Shown: positions 1-7,000 of the stretch, one piece after another
Position numbering within the stretch: the stretch's first letter is position 1
Layout of the letters: the number at the start of each line of letters is the position of its first letter
Source: JALRAP01 sp046302815
GTDB lineage: Bacteria; Bacteroidota; Bacteroidia; AKYH767-A; OLB10
Direction of reading: 5' to 3'
NCBI GenBank assembly: GCA_046302815.1
Contig: JBKCHO010000041.1
Coordinates: 1-7,760 of the forward strand
DNA: 7,760 nucleotides
Made by a program: the position numbers and the translations under genes
Notes under the pieces: model-generated
The model's database searches: none
Seen by the model: only the letters and a program-made list of their open reading frames with translations
Told to the model about the DNA's origin: nothing

Positions 1-62
1 ATTATTAGGATTTATCGAATACAAAAATGCCCTAATCATTCTAAGTAACGCGTTAGAAAATC

Positions 63-135
63 ACTTTCCGATACAAAAAGTATTCAGTATTGGTATTCAG
101 TTTGTTGTGTTTTCGGGGTACAAATGGGGTACAAA
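63..135 (+). repeat. Left 73-bp direct repeat, probable att site
   Basis: It matches 7231-7303 at 60 of 73 positions without gaps. Shared blocks are a 16-bp stretch ACTTTCCGATACAAAA (63-78), two TATTCAG copies 13 bp apart (81-87 and 94-100), and TTTCGGGGTACAAAT (111-125). Eight of the 13 mismatches fall in the 10 bp at 101-110. It contains two exact tandem copies of GGGGTACAAAT (115-125 and 126-136). It lies 26 bp past the stop of the last gene, as expected for an attachment site at the integrase-distal end. No tRNA gene is visible beside it. Confidence 0.7.
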
Positions 136-161
136 TTAAGAGTGTTTTTGTTGTATTGGCC

Positions 162-821
162 TCAAAATAGTGCCTTTTTCAAAATAGCTTCAATACTGTT
201 CAGCTGTTCAGGTTGGAGGCTCTCAATGGCCTGCTGGCTCAATATCGTGTTGTTTATCTGAATATAGTTGTTTTGGTGCTGTACAGTCGCTTTGGTGCTC
301 TGTTGCCCGTTATTCAATAGCCCAATGATATTGAAATAAAGTTTTGCGGCTGAAGTGTCGCCATTTATCGCATAACGGTAAACCATTGCAAGCACCCGTG
401 TAGCCATAAACCTGAACTGTTCCATTTGCTCCAAGTGGTGAGGGTGCTGGTGGTATTCCTTAAGGTGCTTGTGTACGGTCTGCCTGCTCAATTCAGCCTT
501 GTTTGAAATCTCTGTTTTGCTGGGCATACGGTTGTATTCCTGTAACAGGGTTGAAATAGCCCACATTATTTTGTTGTGGTTGGTTTCCCAAAGTTGGTTT
601 TTGGTGGCCTCGCTGGTTATGGGTTCAATTTTCCTTAAAAAACGGTCACGGTCAGCCCCTTTGAGGCTGTTCACCTTTTCGGTCAGCAATTCATTCAAAT
701 AGTCGTTTTCGGCCTTTGTAAGCCCCTCAATATCGCTTTGGTTAATCTGTTTAAGTGAAAACAGCTTTTCAATTTTCTGCTGGCTTTTAGTCAACCTTTG
801 TAAACCTTTTTTTTGCTTCAT
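162..821 (-). CDS. HTH protein resembling phage small terminase subunit
   Basis: This 219-aa protein is the last gene of the element. Residues about 1-75 are charged and helical. Residues about 83-123 form a clear helix-turn-helix, with PSKTEISNKAELSRQTVHKHL as turn and recognition helix. A helical segment follows with RYAINGDTSAAKLYFNIIG (about 149-167). The C-terminal tail (about 194-216) reads like LSQQAIESLQPEQLNSIEAIL. An N-terminal HTH followed by an A-x-x-GD-x-x-AAKLY helix and a short acidic C-terminal helix is reminiscent of small terminase subunits of the phBC6A51 kind, which recognise phage DNA for packaging. That assignment is inference; a generic HTH regulator is the alternative. 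The ATG (819-821) follows the upstream stop by 4 bp, so it is co-transcribed with the replication genes. A homologue of its C-terminus occurs at 7695-7760. Confidence 0.6.
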   Translation of the reverse strand: MKQKKGLQRLTKSQQKIEKLFSLKQINQSDIEGLTKAENDYLNELLTEKVNSLKGADRDRFLRKIEPITSEATKNQLWETNHNKIMWAISTLLQEYNRMPSKTEISNKAELSRQTVHKHLKEYHQHPHHLEQMEQFRFMATRVLAMVYRYAINGDTSAAKLYFNIIGLLNNGQQSTKATVQHQNNYIQINNTILSQQAIESLQPEQLNSIEAILKKALF

Positions 822-825
822 TTTA

Positions 826-2412
826 TTAAGTGTTGGCTGTCAATATCGCTTTAAGTTCTTTAAGTCTGTGGAGGTATGGCAAAAAGGCTCGTTTGCTGTT
901 GTTCGCTTTCACATTGGCAAAATGGCTTTCAATGAATAGGGAACAGTTCAAAATAGTGGAGCACCCGTTCAACCTTATTGGCTGGGTTGGTAGTTCTTTT
1001 CTCGAAAAGTAGTTTTCAAGTTCTGAAATATCCAGCTCCCAATTTTCGGGCAAAGGCTTCGGAGCTCGTTCAAGGGGTTCAATTACTGTTTGTCTTTGGG
1101 GTGAAAAAAATGTTCTTTTTGGTGCTTCACTTTGTTCACCTGCTTCACTCCTTATGGGTTCAGGGGTTAGGAGGTCGTGGGGTTTCCGTGCCCTCCTGAA
1201 TAGCCTCCAATCCTGTTTTATCAAATAGTCGGCAAGGTCAAGCCCCTCGCCCTTGTCGTGCTCAGGTGCTTTTTGCTCCAGCAATTCCGAAAAAACAAAC
1301 TTGGTCTTTGGAAGTAGTTTTTCAAACTCTTTGGCTTTGGCCTGCCATTCTTTGAAGGTCGTGCCGTTTTTAGATAGGTCAGGAAAAACATAAACAAAAC
1401 GCCCTTCCAATGCTTTCAGCTTTTCGAAACTGAAACTGCTCTTATTGTAAACAGCTAACCAAACAAGGCTGTCAGGCGTTTCGGGGAGGCCGAAATAAAG
1501 CGTTCCATAAATAGCCGTTTTGGGTGCTTCAACCAATGCAATCGGGTTGCTCGGAAACTTGCTCAATAAGTGTTCGCCAAACAAACAGGAAACCTTTTTT
1601 GATTGCTGGTTGTACGCTTGTAACCATTCAGGCAATTGTTCGCCACTTTGTTTGAGGCTTTGCTCAACAATGGAGTGTAGGAAAGTAGTTCCCGTTGTAT
1701 GGTTGTCTTGGTCAAATTGTTTAACCTGTACCGCCCTCACATTTCCCGAAGTGTCAATGTAAGGGAAGGTAACAGCTCCACTTTTGTAACCGCTTTCAAT
1801 TGTTCCCAATCTGTAAAGCTCCACGACCTTAGTAACCTCCAGCACCTCAAAGGGGAACTGCACCCTATTGAATAGGTTTTGAATGAAATTGTTTTTCTCG
1901 TAAAGCTCAGGCCTTAATGTTGCCGTGAAGGTGCTGAAATCAATATAAACTGTTTCCTGTGTAGGTTGGGGCGGTTTGGGGTTTTGTGGAATGAAGGTGT
2001 TGCTGTGGGCTTTAATGTATTTCAATGAACCGCTGTCAAATTTCACCTGTAACGGGGTACGCTGTTTCCCTTTTTTGTCAGTCAAAAAGTATTCAGTAAC
2101 AAAAAGCCCAGCTTTGGCATACTCCAATACAGCCACCTTTGGAAAGTATTGTTCCCTGCCGTTCTGCTTCACCCAAACCGATTTTTCGTTCACCTCTTTA
2201 AGTTCGTCAAAGGGTACGAAGTAACAAGGCGTTCCGCTTGGTGGCTTTTCGTGATAGCCACATTTTTCCTCACGGTCACAACGCCCGTAAATCTCAGGCA
2301 GTAGCTCGCCCGTTTGGTCAATGTACCGTACAAAGGTTTTTTTAAAACTAAAACATTGTGGGCAAATTTCCTTTTTGCCCGATTTAACCAAGTGTGGGTA
2401 TTGTGTGGCCAA
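826..2412 (-). CDS. Zinc-ribbon and Toprim primase-like protein (DUF6371-like)
   Basis: This 528-aa protein probably acts in DNA replication of the element as the primase-like partner of the helicase encoded just upstream. Cysteines C17, C20, C45 and C51 form a zinc ribbon (CPQC, then RCDREEKCGYH), like the N-terminus of CHC2-type primases and DUF6371 proteins. A Toprim-like region spans about 288-400, with E295 in ALVEAPKTA, D345 in VFPDLS, and D392/D395 in GLDLADYL as candidate metal ligands. Residues about 415-460 are proline-rich and low complexity, followed by a C-terminal tail of unknown role. The start is TTG (2412-2410): the codon directly upstream is an in-frame TAA, and no ATG lies between it and the zinc ribbon. 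Two in-frame ATGs upstream of the stop overlap the helicase stop codon. Primase activity is inferred from domains only. Confidence 0.72.
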   Translation of the reverse strand: MATQYPHLVKSGKKEICPQCFSFKKTFVRYIDQTGELLPEIYGRCDREEKCGYHEKPPSGTPCYFVPFDELKEVNEKSVWVKQNGREQYFPKVAVLEYAKAGLFVTEYFLTDKKGKQRTPLQVKFDSGSLKYIKAHSNTFIPQNPKPPQPTQETVYIDFSTFTATLRPELYEKNNFIQNLFNRVQFPFEVLEVTKVVELYRLGTIESGYKSGAVTFPYIDTSGNVRAVQVKQFDQDNHTTGTTFLHSIVEQSLKQSGEQLPEWLQAYNQQSKKVSCLFGEHLLSKFPSNPIALVEAPKTAIYGTLYFGLPETPDSLVWLAVYNKSSFSFEKLKALEGRFVYVFPDLSKNGTTFKEWQAKAKEFEKLLPKTKFVFSELLEQKAPEHDKGEGLDLADYLIKQDWRLFRRARKPHDLLTPEPIRSEAGEQSEAPKRTFFSPQRQTVIEPLERAPKPLPENWELDISELENYFSRKELPTQPIRLNGCSTILNCSLFIESHFANVKANNSKRAFLPYLHRLKELKAILTANT

Positions 2413-2454
2413 TTAGTGAAGCAAGTGAAGTAAGTGAAGTTTAATAAACATCAT
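2413..2454 (-). CDS. Possible leader peptide, MMFIKLHLLHLLH
   Basis: An ATGATG pair at 2454-2449 begins a short frame, 13 residues plus TAA, made largely of the 9-bp repeats. Its first ATG overlaps the helicase TGA as ATGA, the coupling arrangement used elsewhere in this element. Its TAA (2415-2413) abuts the TTG start of the Toprim gene in the same frame. It may be a translated leader feeding ribosomes to the TTG, or the former N-terminus of the Toprim protein cut off by a single T-to-A change. Whether it is translated cannot be told from sequence. Confidence 0.3.
   Translation of the reverse strand: MMFIKLHLLHLLH
2415..2441. repeat. Three 9-bp direct repeats before the Toprim gene
   Basis: Three tandem units, AGTGAAGCA, AGTGAAGTA and AGTGAAGTT on the plus strand, fill most of the space between the helicase stop and the TTG start. 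Read on the minus strand they encode Leu-His-Leu units in frame with the Toprim gene. The unit nearest the start carries TAA where its neighbours have TTA or TTG, so it ends a 13- or 14-codon leader frame. Confidence 0.75.
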
Positions 2455-3914
2455 TTTTTTTGGGCGTAAACAACAGTTCCGTTATTCATTCGCTTGGTTT
2501 CGTAATTGCACGCCCGTAGCCTGCTGGCGAAGTTTTTAAGGTTCAGCCACCTGTACCCCCCTTCATTACAGTATGCTTGGTAAGACTTGAAAAGGTCTTT
2601 TAAAAATTCATAATGCCCCTCTGAGGTTGAGGGTGTGTAATGGTTTTCAATAAGGAACTGTTGAACCGTGTCACTTTCAATCCTGAATTGCTCAACCGCT
2701 TGTTGTATCTTTTGGCTTTGGGTGAAGTTCTTTTGCTTAAGTAACGGTTCAAGGCCAATTTTGAGCACCCAATTGAATATACCTGAAAGCTCTTTTTCAA
2801 TTATTTTTTTATGCAAAGTTTTATCCTGTTCGCCTTCGGGTATTGTAACCTCAAAAGGAACAATCAAAAATCGCCTGAAAAACGCTGTTGAGTGTTCAAT
2901 ATCTTTGGGAAGCTCGTTTGAGTTGAAAATAAGTTTTGCCCCGTTGGTGACAAGAAAAGGCTTCCCATAAGGCAAGCGGGCTTCATAAGGTTCGCCCGAA
3001 GCCATTTTCTTAAATATATCCGTTTCCAGCTTACCGTTTATTTCGCTTGCATAGTTCACCAGCTTATTGGGGAGCATAGCCCTGTGATAGTCGCTCGTTG
3101 ACAGGCTGTGAAGGGAGTAATTGCTCATATTTTCTTCACCCAGCAATGCTTTCACAATCTCAAAAAAAACGCTTTTCCCGTTTGCACCTCCACCGTACAA
3201 AAGCAATACCTTTTCTAATTTTAAGTCGCTTGTTTTGGTGAATACATATCCAAGATATTCAGCCAATACTTTTTGAAGCTCTTTGTCGGGAAGCACCCTA
3301 TCCAAATACTTTTGAAACAATGGGGCTTCGGACTTTGGGTTGTAATCAAAATTAAGTTGATATGTTAAGAAGTCTGAACGGTCAAATGGCCTCAACCTGT
3401 TTCCCTGCTGGCCAATCTCATAAGTTCCGTTTTTCAGATTAACCAAAACCGTTGAACCTTCGCTCTCGGGTTTTGACAAATGGGCGGTTGAAAGGAATTG
3501 TTTGAATAGCTTTTCCCTGAAGTCACAATACCGTGCTTCGAAAACAGGAACGCCCATTTTTTCAGCGGCTTCACCCAAAAACATTTGCAAGTTGTCACGG
3601 TCAAGCTCGTTCCAATATTGGCCGTTGTATAAATAAATAAAATCGTGGTTTTTGCATAGCCCCCAGCTGTTTTTCTTTGCCAGCTCCAGCACATTTTCAA
3701 TTGACAATATCAAATAGTGCTTGTTATTTAACTTGAAATTGTCAGCTCCCTTTGGGTTGGCCAATGCCACGAAATCCAATACCTTCACTTGCTCAATCAA
3801 TTGGTGCAGCACCGCTTTGTGTGGTGTAGTGTCAGTAATGTTTTTCAAGCCCTCCAAATGGTTCAGAAAAGTGGAGGGGTTGTTCAGGTCGTCAAATACA
3901 GGGCTTATTTGCAT
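2451..3914 (-). CDS. D5/P4-type superfamily 3 helicase, phage/plasmid primase C-terminal part
   Basis: This 487-aa protein is likely the replicative helicase/initiator of the element. Residues about 75-200 match the D5_N region (KNHDFIYLYNGQYWNEL and onward). The SF3 ATPase core follows: Walker A GGGANGKS (241-248), Walker B-like KLVNYASEIN with E291, motif C LIFNSNELP with N333, and a basic RRF (347-349) in the arginine-finger position. A C-terminal winged-helix-like segment (about 425-485) is typical of the family. Unlike the P4 alpha protein it has no N-terminal primase domain; a zinc-ribbon/Toprim function is encoded by the next gene instead. The ATG follows the preceding stop by one base, so the two genes are probably translationally coupled. 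All catalytic motifs look intact. Confidence 0.9.
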   Translation of the reverse strand: MQISPVFDDLNNPSTFLNHLEGLKNITDTTPHKAVLHQLIEQVKVLDFVALANPKGADNFKLNNKHYLILSIENVLELAKKNSWGLCKNHDFIYLYNGQYWNELDRDNLQMFLGEAAEKMGVPVFEARYCDFREKLFKQFLSTAHLSKPESEGSTVLVNLKNGTYEIGQQGNRLRPFDRSDFLTYQLNFDYNPKSEAPLFQKYLDRVLPDKELQKVLAEYLGYVFTKTSDLKLEKVLLLYGGGANGKSVFFEIVKALLGEENMSNYSLHSLSTSDYHRAMLPNKLVNYASEINGKLETDIFKKMASGEPYEARLPYGKPFLVTNGAKLIFNSNELPKDIEHSTAFFRRFLIVPFEVTIPEGEQDKTLHKKIIEKELSGIFNWVLKIGLEPLLKQKNFTQSQKIQQAVEQFRIESDTVQQFLIENHYTPSTSEGHYEFLKDLFKSYQAYCNEGGYRWLNLKNFASRLRACNYETKRMNNGTVVYAQKK

Positions 3915-3915
3915 A

Positions 3916-4251
3916 TCAAAAAGGCATTTTATCTTGTTGGGTAGGTTTTTTCCACCAAGTCTGTTTTCCCCAATGCTCCTTTACTTCGCTTAGTAAATCA
4001 ATATGGTCGTCAATACTTAAAAAGTATGTTAATACACGATGCAAAACAAAGTCGTTGAATTGCGTTTTTGTTATTTCAATCCATTCGCCTTGTTTGTTGT
4101 TGTAAAAAACAGGTATCATATCATTTCTTAAAACGGAATTTAAGATATGCTTTAAGTCTATTTCGTCATCAAGCTCCAAGTATTCAGGATATTCATTTAT
4201 TAAATCATTGAGCTTGTCGTGAAGTGGTTTGTTGTGGATTTTCTTTTTCAT
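3916..4251 (-). CDS. Hypothetical protein, 111 aa
   Basis: I do not recognise this protein. It is predicted soluble, with an acidic middle (PEYLELDDEIDLKH), a central segment MIPVFYNNKQGEWIEIT that looks like a beta hairpin, and a Trp/Lys-rich tail (HWGKQTWWKKPTQQDK). There is no signal peptide or membrane helix. Its ATG overlaps the stop of the HTH gene as ATGA (4251-4248), and its TGA lies one base before the helicase ATG. It is thus locked into the replication unit, and a role as helicase accessory factor or regulator is possible but unsupported by any motif. Intact overlaps on both sides make it a real gene. Confidence 0.75.
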   Translation of the reverse strand: MKKKIHNKPLHDKLNDLINEYPEYLELDDEIDLKHILNSVLRNDMIPVFYNNKQGEWIEITKTQFNDFVLHRVLTYFLSIDDHIDLLSEVKEHWGKQTWWKKPTQQDKMPF

Positions 4252-4589
4252 TTGATTTTGGTTTTTAAATAGGTTTCAGCTTCATTTGATAGTTCCGCTA
4301 AAGTCTTTTTTCTGCCTTGTTTCAGCCAGCTGTCAATTTCAGATTTCAGGAAACGGAGCTTTTTACCGCCTTTATGCACGGGAATAGTGCCAGCGTTCAC
4401 CCAGCCGTAAACAGTCTGTTTTGTCGGCTTGTCAGGGTGGTATTGACAAAGTTCATTGAGATCAAACCAGCAATCCGTTTCAGCTGGTTTTTCGTGGCCT
4501 TTTTCCAATAAAAGCCTTTTGATTTCGCTTACCTCATTGGTGAGGTTGCTGAACGCTGTGGGTAGCGTTTCAAGTGTTAATTTTTCCAT
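4248..4589 (-). CDS. Excisionase-like helix-turn-helix protein
   Basis: This 113-aa DNA-binding protein is the first gene of the replication unit. A short N-terminal helical stretch (about 10-30, LTNEVSEIKRLLLEK) may be a coiled coil. It is followed by an HTH_17/excisionase-type domain (about 42-92): WFDLNELCQYHPDKPTKQTVYGWVNAG, then IPVHKGGKKLRFLKSEIDSWL. The GKKLRFLKSEID strand-helix is a signature of this family in Bacteroidota mobile elements. Members act as excision factors or as transcriptional regulators (AlpA-like). A 32-bp palindrome covers its promoter and start codon, so autoregulation is plausible. Its stop overlaps the next ATG. Which role it plays cannot be decided from sequence. 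Confidence 0.87.
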   Translation of the reverse strand: MEKLTLETLPTAFSNLTNEVSEIKRLLLEKGHEKPAETDCWFDLNELCQYHPDKPTKQTVYGWVNAGTIPVHKGGKKLRFLKSEIDSWLKQGRKKTLAELSNEAETYLKTKIK

Positions 4590-4620
4590 TTGCTACAAGT
4601 TTTAGTAAACTGATAGCAAA
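4589..4620. promoter_or_regulatory. 32-bp interrupted palindrome, candidate operator
   Basis: Outer arms TTTGCTA (4589-4595) and TAGCAAA (4614-4620) are perfect inverted repeats, and inner arms AGTTT and AAACT flank a 4-bp centre. Only a 2-by-2 mismatch separates the arm pairs. The palindrome runs from the first base of the ATG to within the candidate -7 box, so a bound dimer would block transcription start. If transcription starts near 4610, only half of it is in the mRNA, which favours an operator over an RNA hairpin. Confidence 0.55.
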
Positions 4621-4624
4621 CATA
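4617..4624 (-). promoter_or_regulatory. Candidate promoter of the replication unit (-7 box)
   Basis: The minus strand reads TATGTTTG, an exact match to the Bacteroidota -7 consensus TAnnTTTG, placed 27 bp before the ATG of the HTH gene. The expected -33 TTTG is not evident; the region there is T-rich (TTTTCTTTTC). It lies in the only real intergenic gap (about 100 bp) between the two gene units, which supports a separate promoter for replication genes. Confidence 0.5.
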
Positions 4625-4690
4625 TATTAAGGCTTGGCCTCAGAAAAGAAAACCGTAATATTAGTATGTTGCAGTAATACTTTCGTAACC

Positions 4691-5272
4691 TTACTTACTA
4701 AAATTGGAACTTACGCCCTTAGTAGTAAACCCCTCAAAGTAATCGCCCAATAGTCCAGCGTATTCTGTTGCTTTGCCGTGTGGGTGGCCTGCTTTTTCGT
4801 AGTATTCGTGAAATATCTTTACTATTTGCCCTTTTGTTCGACCTGTTATTTTGAATTGTTTTTTTGGTTTTTGCTTATGCTCAAAGGCGGCTTTCAAATA
4901 CTTTATCATTTCAGCTTCGGTAAGCAGTTTTTTATCTACAAGGTTAGTTTTGAAATATTGGTAAACCTCACTTTCGGGAACTCGGTCAAAGTTGTTTTTG
5001 AAATCCATTTCAAGGCTAAGCCCCTTCAAGTATTCCAATAGTTCGCATTGTGCAAAATGCAATTGTATATCGCCCACCTTAGGACTTAGGTTCTGCTCAA
5101 ACTTGATTTTCTCTTTTTCCAAATAAGTGGTTTCAATTTTGTGAAACTCCTTAAGGTTGCCATTTGGAAACATTTTATAGTAGTGGCTTTTTGCAAGTTC
5201 GTAGCGTGTCTGCAAACTTCCATTTATGTAAATTTCAAAGTCGGTTTGCTCTTTGGTCTGCTTACTTTTCAT
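4691..5272 (-). CDS. Hypothetical protein, 193 aa, coupled to integrase
   Basis: I cannot assign a family. The protein is soluble, charged and mostly helical. The C-terminal third is the most distinctive part: FKITGRTKGQIVKIFHEYYE (about 139-158), then YAGLLGDYFEGF and a terminal SSNFSK, which looks like a small helical or winged DNA-binding fold. The ATG overlaps the integrase stop as ATGA (5272-5269), so it is translated with the integrase. Position suggests an integration/excision accessory or regulatory role, as is common for genes overlapping integrases in Bacteroidota elements, but no motif proves it. No transcription terminator is evident in the 100 bp that follow. Confidence 0.8.
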   Translation of the reverse strand: MKSKQTKEQTDFEIYINGSLQTRYELAKSHYYKMFPNGNLKEFHKIETTYLEKEKIKFEQNLSPKVGDIQLHFAQCELLEYLKGLSLEMDFKNNFDRVPESEVYQYFKTNLVDKKLLTEAEMIKYLKAAFEHKQKPKKQFKITGRTKGQIVKIFHEYYEKAGHPHGKATEYAGLLGDYFEGFTTKGVSSNFSK

Positions 5273-6414
5273 ATAAATTCAATTTTGATTTTGTTAGCCG
5301 CTTCCCTTTTGGTTTGGTCAATCACTTTGCCGTAAATCTGTGTTGTTTTCAATTCACGGTGGCCAAGCATTTTTGAAACGGTGTAAATATCCGTTCCGCT
5401 GGCAAGTTGTAAGGTGGCGAAGGTGTGCCTGAAACAATGGAAAGTTATTTTTTTGGATATTCCTGAAGCCCCGATCCATTGGTGCAAATGCCTGTTGCCG
5501 TATGCTGAATAAGTAAGCCCCTCAAAGATTTTGTCTTTTGGTTCTTTTGGTTCACCAAGCAAGCTGTAAGCCTGTTCGGATATTGGTAGTACTTCAGCCC
5601 CTTTGGTTTTTTGTTGTGTGAATTGTATTGAATAACCTGTTTCAATACTATACTGTATTTCACCCCAAACAAGTTTTTGAATATCTGAAAACCTCAATCC
5701 TGTAAGTGCTGAAAACAATGCCGCTTTTTTCAATATTGGGTTGTTGCAGTCTGTTTTTGCCAAGCTGTTAAGTTCTTCAAGTGTCAAAAAGTTCCTGTGT
5801 GTTTCGGCCTGCTTGATTGTTTCAATATTGGCGTTTAGGTTCGTTGACAGGAAACCTTCTTTGTGTGCCTGCTTTAAAGCGGCTTTCAGCTTATTGAAAT
5901 AGGAAACCGCTGAATTTTGTGAAAGTCTGCTTGTGTTACTCTTATTGCTTTTGGTGGTAAGTAGGTATTCCCTGAAATCATTACAAAACTTTTCGTTGAG
6001 GTCGGCAAACTTCAGCTTCCCTTTGGTAAATGTTTCCAAGTACCTGTAAGCTGAAACCCAATTGTCGTGATTGCTGGCCTTCCTTTTATCGGTCAGCTTT
6101 TTGAAATACTCAACAAAGTTCTGCTGGCTCTTTTCCCTTGCCTTCAGCCTTTCCTTTTCAAAGGCGGTGTAAATCTCAGGTTTGTTCAAGTCGTTTTCTC
6201 TCTTTTGCCGTATCATTTCGGCAAGTCTTAACTGCTCTTTGTTGTGGTTTTTGTCAATCGGGTTTTTGGCATTTTCAAATAGGTATATTCCTAAAAACTC
6301 CCTTCGGGTTGGTTCGCCTGTTTCGGAGTGTGGAATAGGTGGGTAAAAATCCAAGTAGAGGCTTTGCCTTTTTCCTGAAATCGCTTTTTTTCTTAGTTTA
6401 ACTTTTACTGCCAT
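5269..6414 (-). CDS. Tyrosine recombinase, phage-type integrase
   Basis: This 381-aa integrase catalyses site-specific recombination between the element and its att site. The N-terminal arm-binding domain (about 1-90) carries SLYLDFYPPI, typical of Bacteroidota integrases. The core-binding SAM-like domain covers about 100-185. The catalytic domain (about 205-375) has R241 (ALTGLRFSD), K269 or K271 in the QQKTKG hairpin, H326 and R329 (HCFRHTFATL), H352 (LGHRELKTT) and nucleophile Y361 (QIYGKV). All key residues are present and the length is normal, so it should be active. It starts at ATG (6414-6412), 6 bp after the upstream stop. The two 73-bp repeats flanking the element are its likely sites. 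Confidence 0.95.
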   Translation of the reverse strand: MAVKVKLRKKAISGKRQSLYLDFYPPIPHSETGEPTRREFLGIYLFENAKNPIDKNHNKEQLRLAEMIRQKRENDLNKPEIYTAFEKERLKAREKSQQNFVEYFKKLTDKRKASNHDNWVSAYRYLETFTKGKLKFADLNEKFCNDFREYLLTTKSNKSNTSRLSQNSAVSYFNKLKAALKQAHKEGFLSTNLNANIETIKQAETHRNFLTLEELNSLAKTDCNNPILKKAALFSALTGLRFSDIQKLVWGEIQYSIETGYSIQFTQQKTKGAEVLPISEQAYSLLGEPKEPKDKIFEGLTYSAYGNRHLHQWIGASGISKKITFHCFRHTFATLQLASGTDIYTVSKMLGHRELKTTQIYGKVIDQTKREAANKIKIEFI

Positions 6415-6420
6415 TGTCTT

Positions 6421-6993
6421 TTAAGCTGTGTGTTTTAATTCAAATATTTTATCAATTGCCGTTTTGGGAACATAAGCAAACCAGCCTTTCCTTACTTTGG
6501 GTATGCTATTCCTTTTGATTAGCTCCCATAATGCCTTGTCTGAAATCCCGTATTTTTCCCTTACTTCTTTAGTGGTATAGCAGTCTGAAAAATTCAATTC
6601 CTTTTTTGGCTTTTTTGTAATGATAGGGGAGGGGAGTGGCTGTTCAAAAAGTTTTTCAATATTGGAACGCTTCACCCTTGTAATTCTTTGCCCGAAGTTC
6701 ACGGCATAAATTGTTCCCTCTGAAATTTGTCTGTACGCTGAACGCAAAGAGCAGTTGAGCAGTTGGGCGACCTCCCTAACAGTCAAGTATTCTTTTGCGT
6801 TGAGCTGTTCAATTTGGTGGTTCTTTGTTTTCCGTGTCTGCTGGTTGCTTGCTTCAATCTTTTCAGACTTCAGCTTGTCTTTATATGATTGGCTGTTGCA
6901 CCTCTTTGAACAGTACATCGTGGTGGTGGTTCGGGCGGTGAAATCCGTTCCACAATGCTGGCAAATACGCTGTACCCTAATATTCGAAGCCAT
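6421..6993 (-). CDS. Zinc-ribbon protein with two excisionase-like HTH domains
   Basis: This 190-aa regulator is the first gene of the integrase unit. N-terminal C11, C14, C28 and C32 (CQHC, then YCSKRC) form a small zinc knuckle. A basic linker (about 33-65) follows. The first HTH_17-type domain (about 68-117) contains EYLTVREVAQLLNCSLRSAY and a RITRVKRSNIEKLF strand-helix. A second, more diverged one (about 138-186) contains CYTTKEVREKYGISDKALWE and WFAYVPKTAIDKIF. Such proteins usually bind DNA as excision factors or regulators, and two domains in one chain suit a site of repeated half-sites. Four 10-bp iterons and two inverted repeats lie directly upstream and are candidate targets (inference). 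ATG at 6993-6991 gives the full zinc motif. Confidence 0.85.
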   Translation of the reverse strand: MASNIRVQRICQHCGTDFTARTTTTMYCSKRCNSQSYKDKLKSEKIEASNQQTRKTKNHQIEQLNAKEYLTVREVAQLLNCSLRSAYRQISEGTIYAVNFGQRITRVKRSNIEKLFEQPLPSPIITKKPKKELNFSDCYTTKEVREKYGISDKALWELIKRNSIPKVRKGWFAYVPKTAIDKIFELKHTA

Positions 6994-7000
6994 AAGATTA

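Noticed and set aside
1..62. Possible similarity of the left edge to 7140-7230, which would make it the end of a further element
   Set aside because: Only short shared words (AGGA-TTTAT and GCCCT) are seen at differing distances from the repeat; this is too weak to claim.
63..135. tRNA gene 3' end as integration target
   Set aside because: No tRNA-like arms or TTCRANTC motif are visible around either repeat.
136..161. Terminator after the last element gene
   Set aside because: The 26 bp before the att-like repeat contain a T-rich run but no hairpin.
2600..3700. Extra minus-strand frames of 66 and 88 codons within the helicase gene
   Set aside because: They overlap the intact SF3 helicase frame, whose motifs are complete, so they are out-of-frame shadows.
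469..5376. Plus-strand open frames of 60-100 codons opposite the minus-strand genes
   Set aside because: They lie wholly inside genes with recognisable domains or tight operon overlaps, and their translations show no domains. They are antisense shadows.
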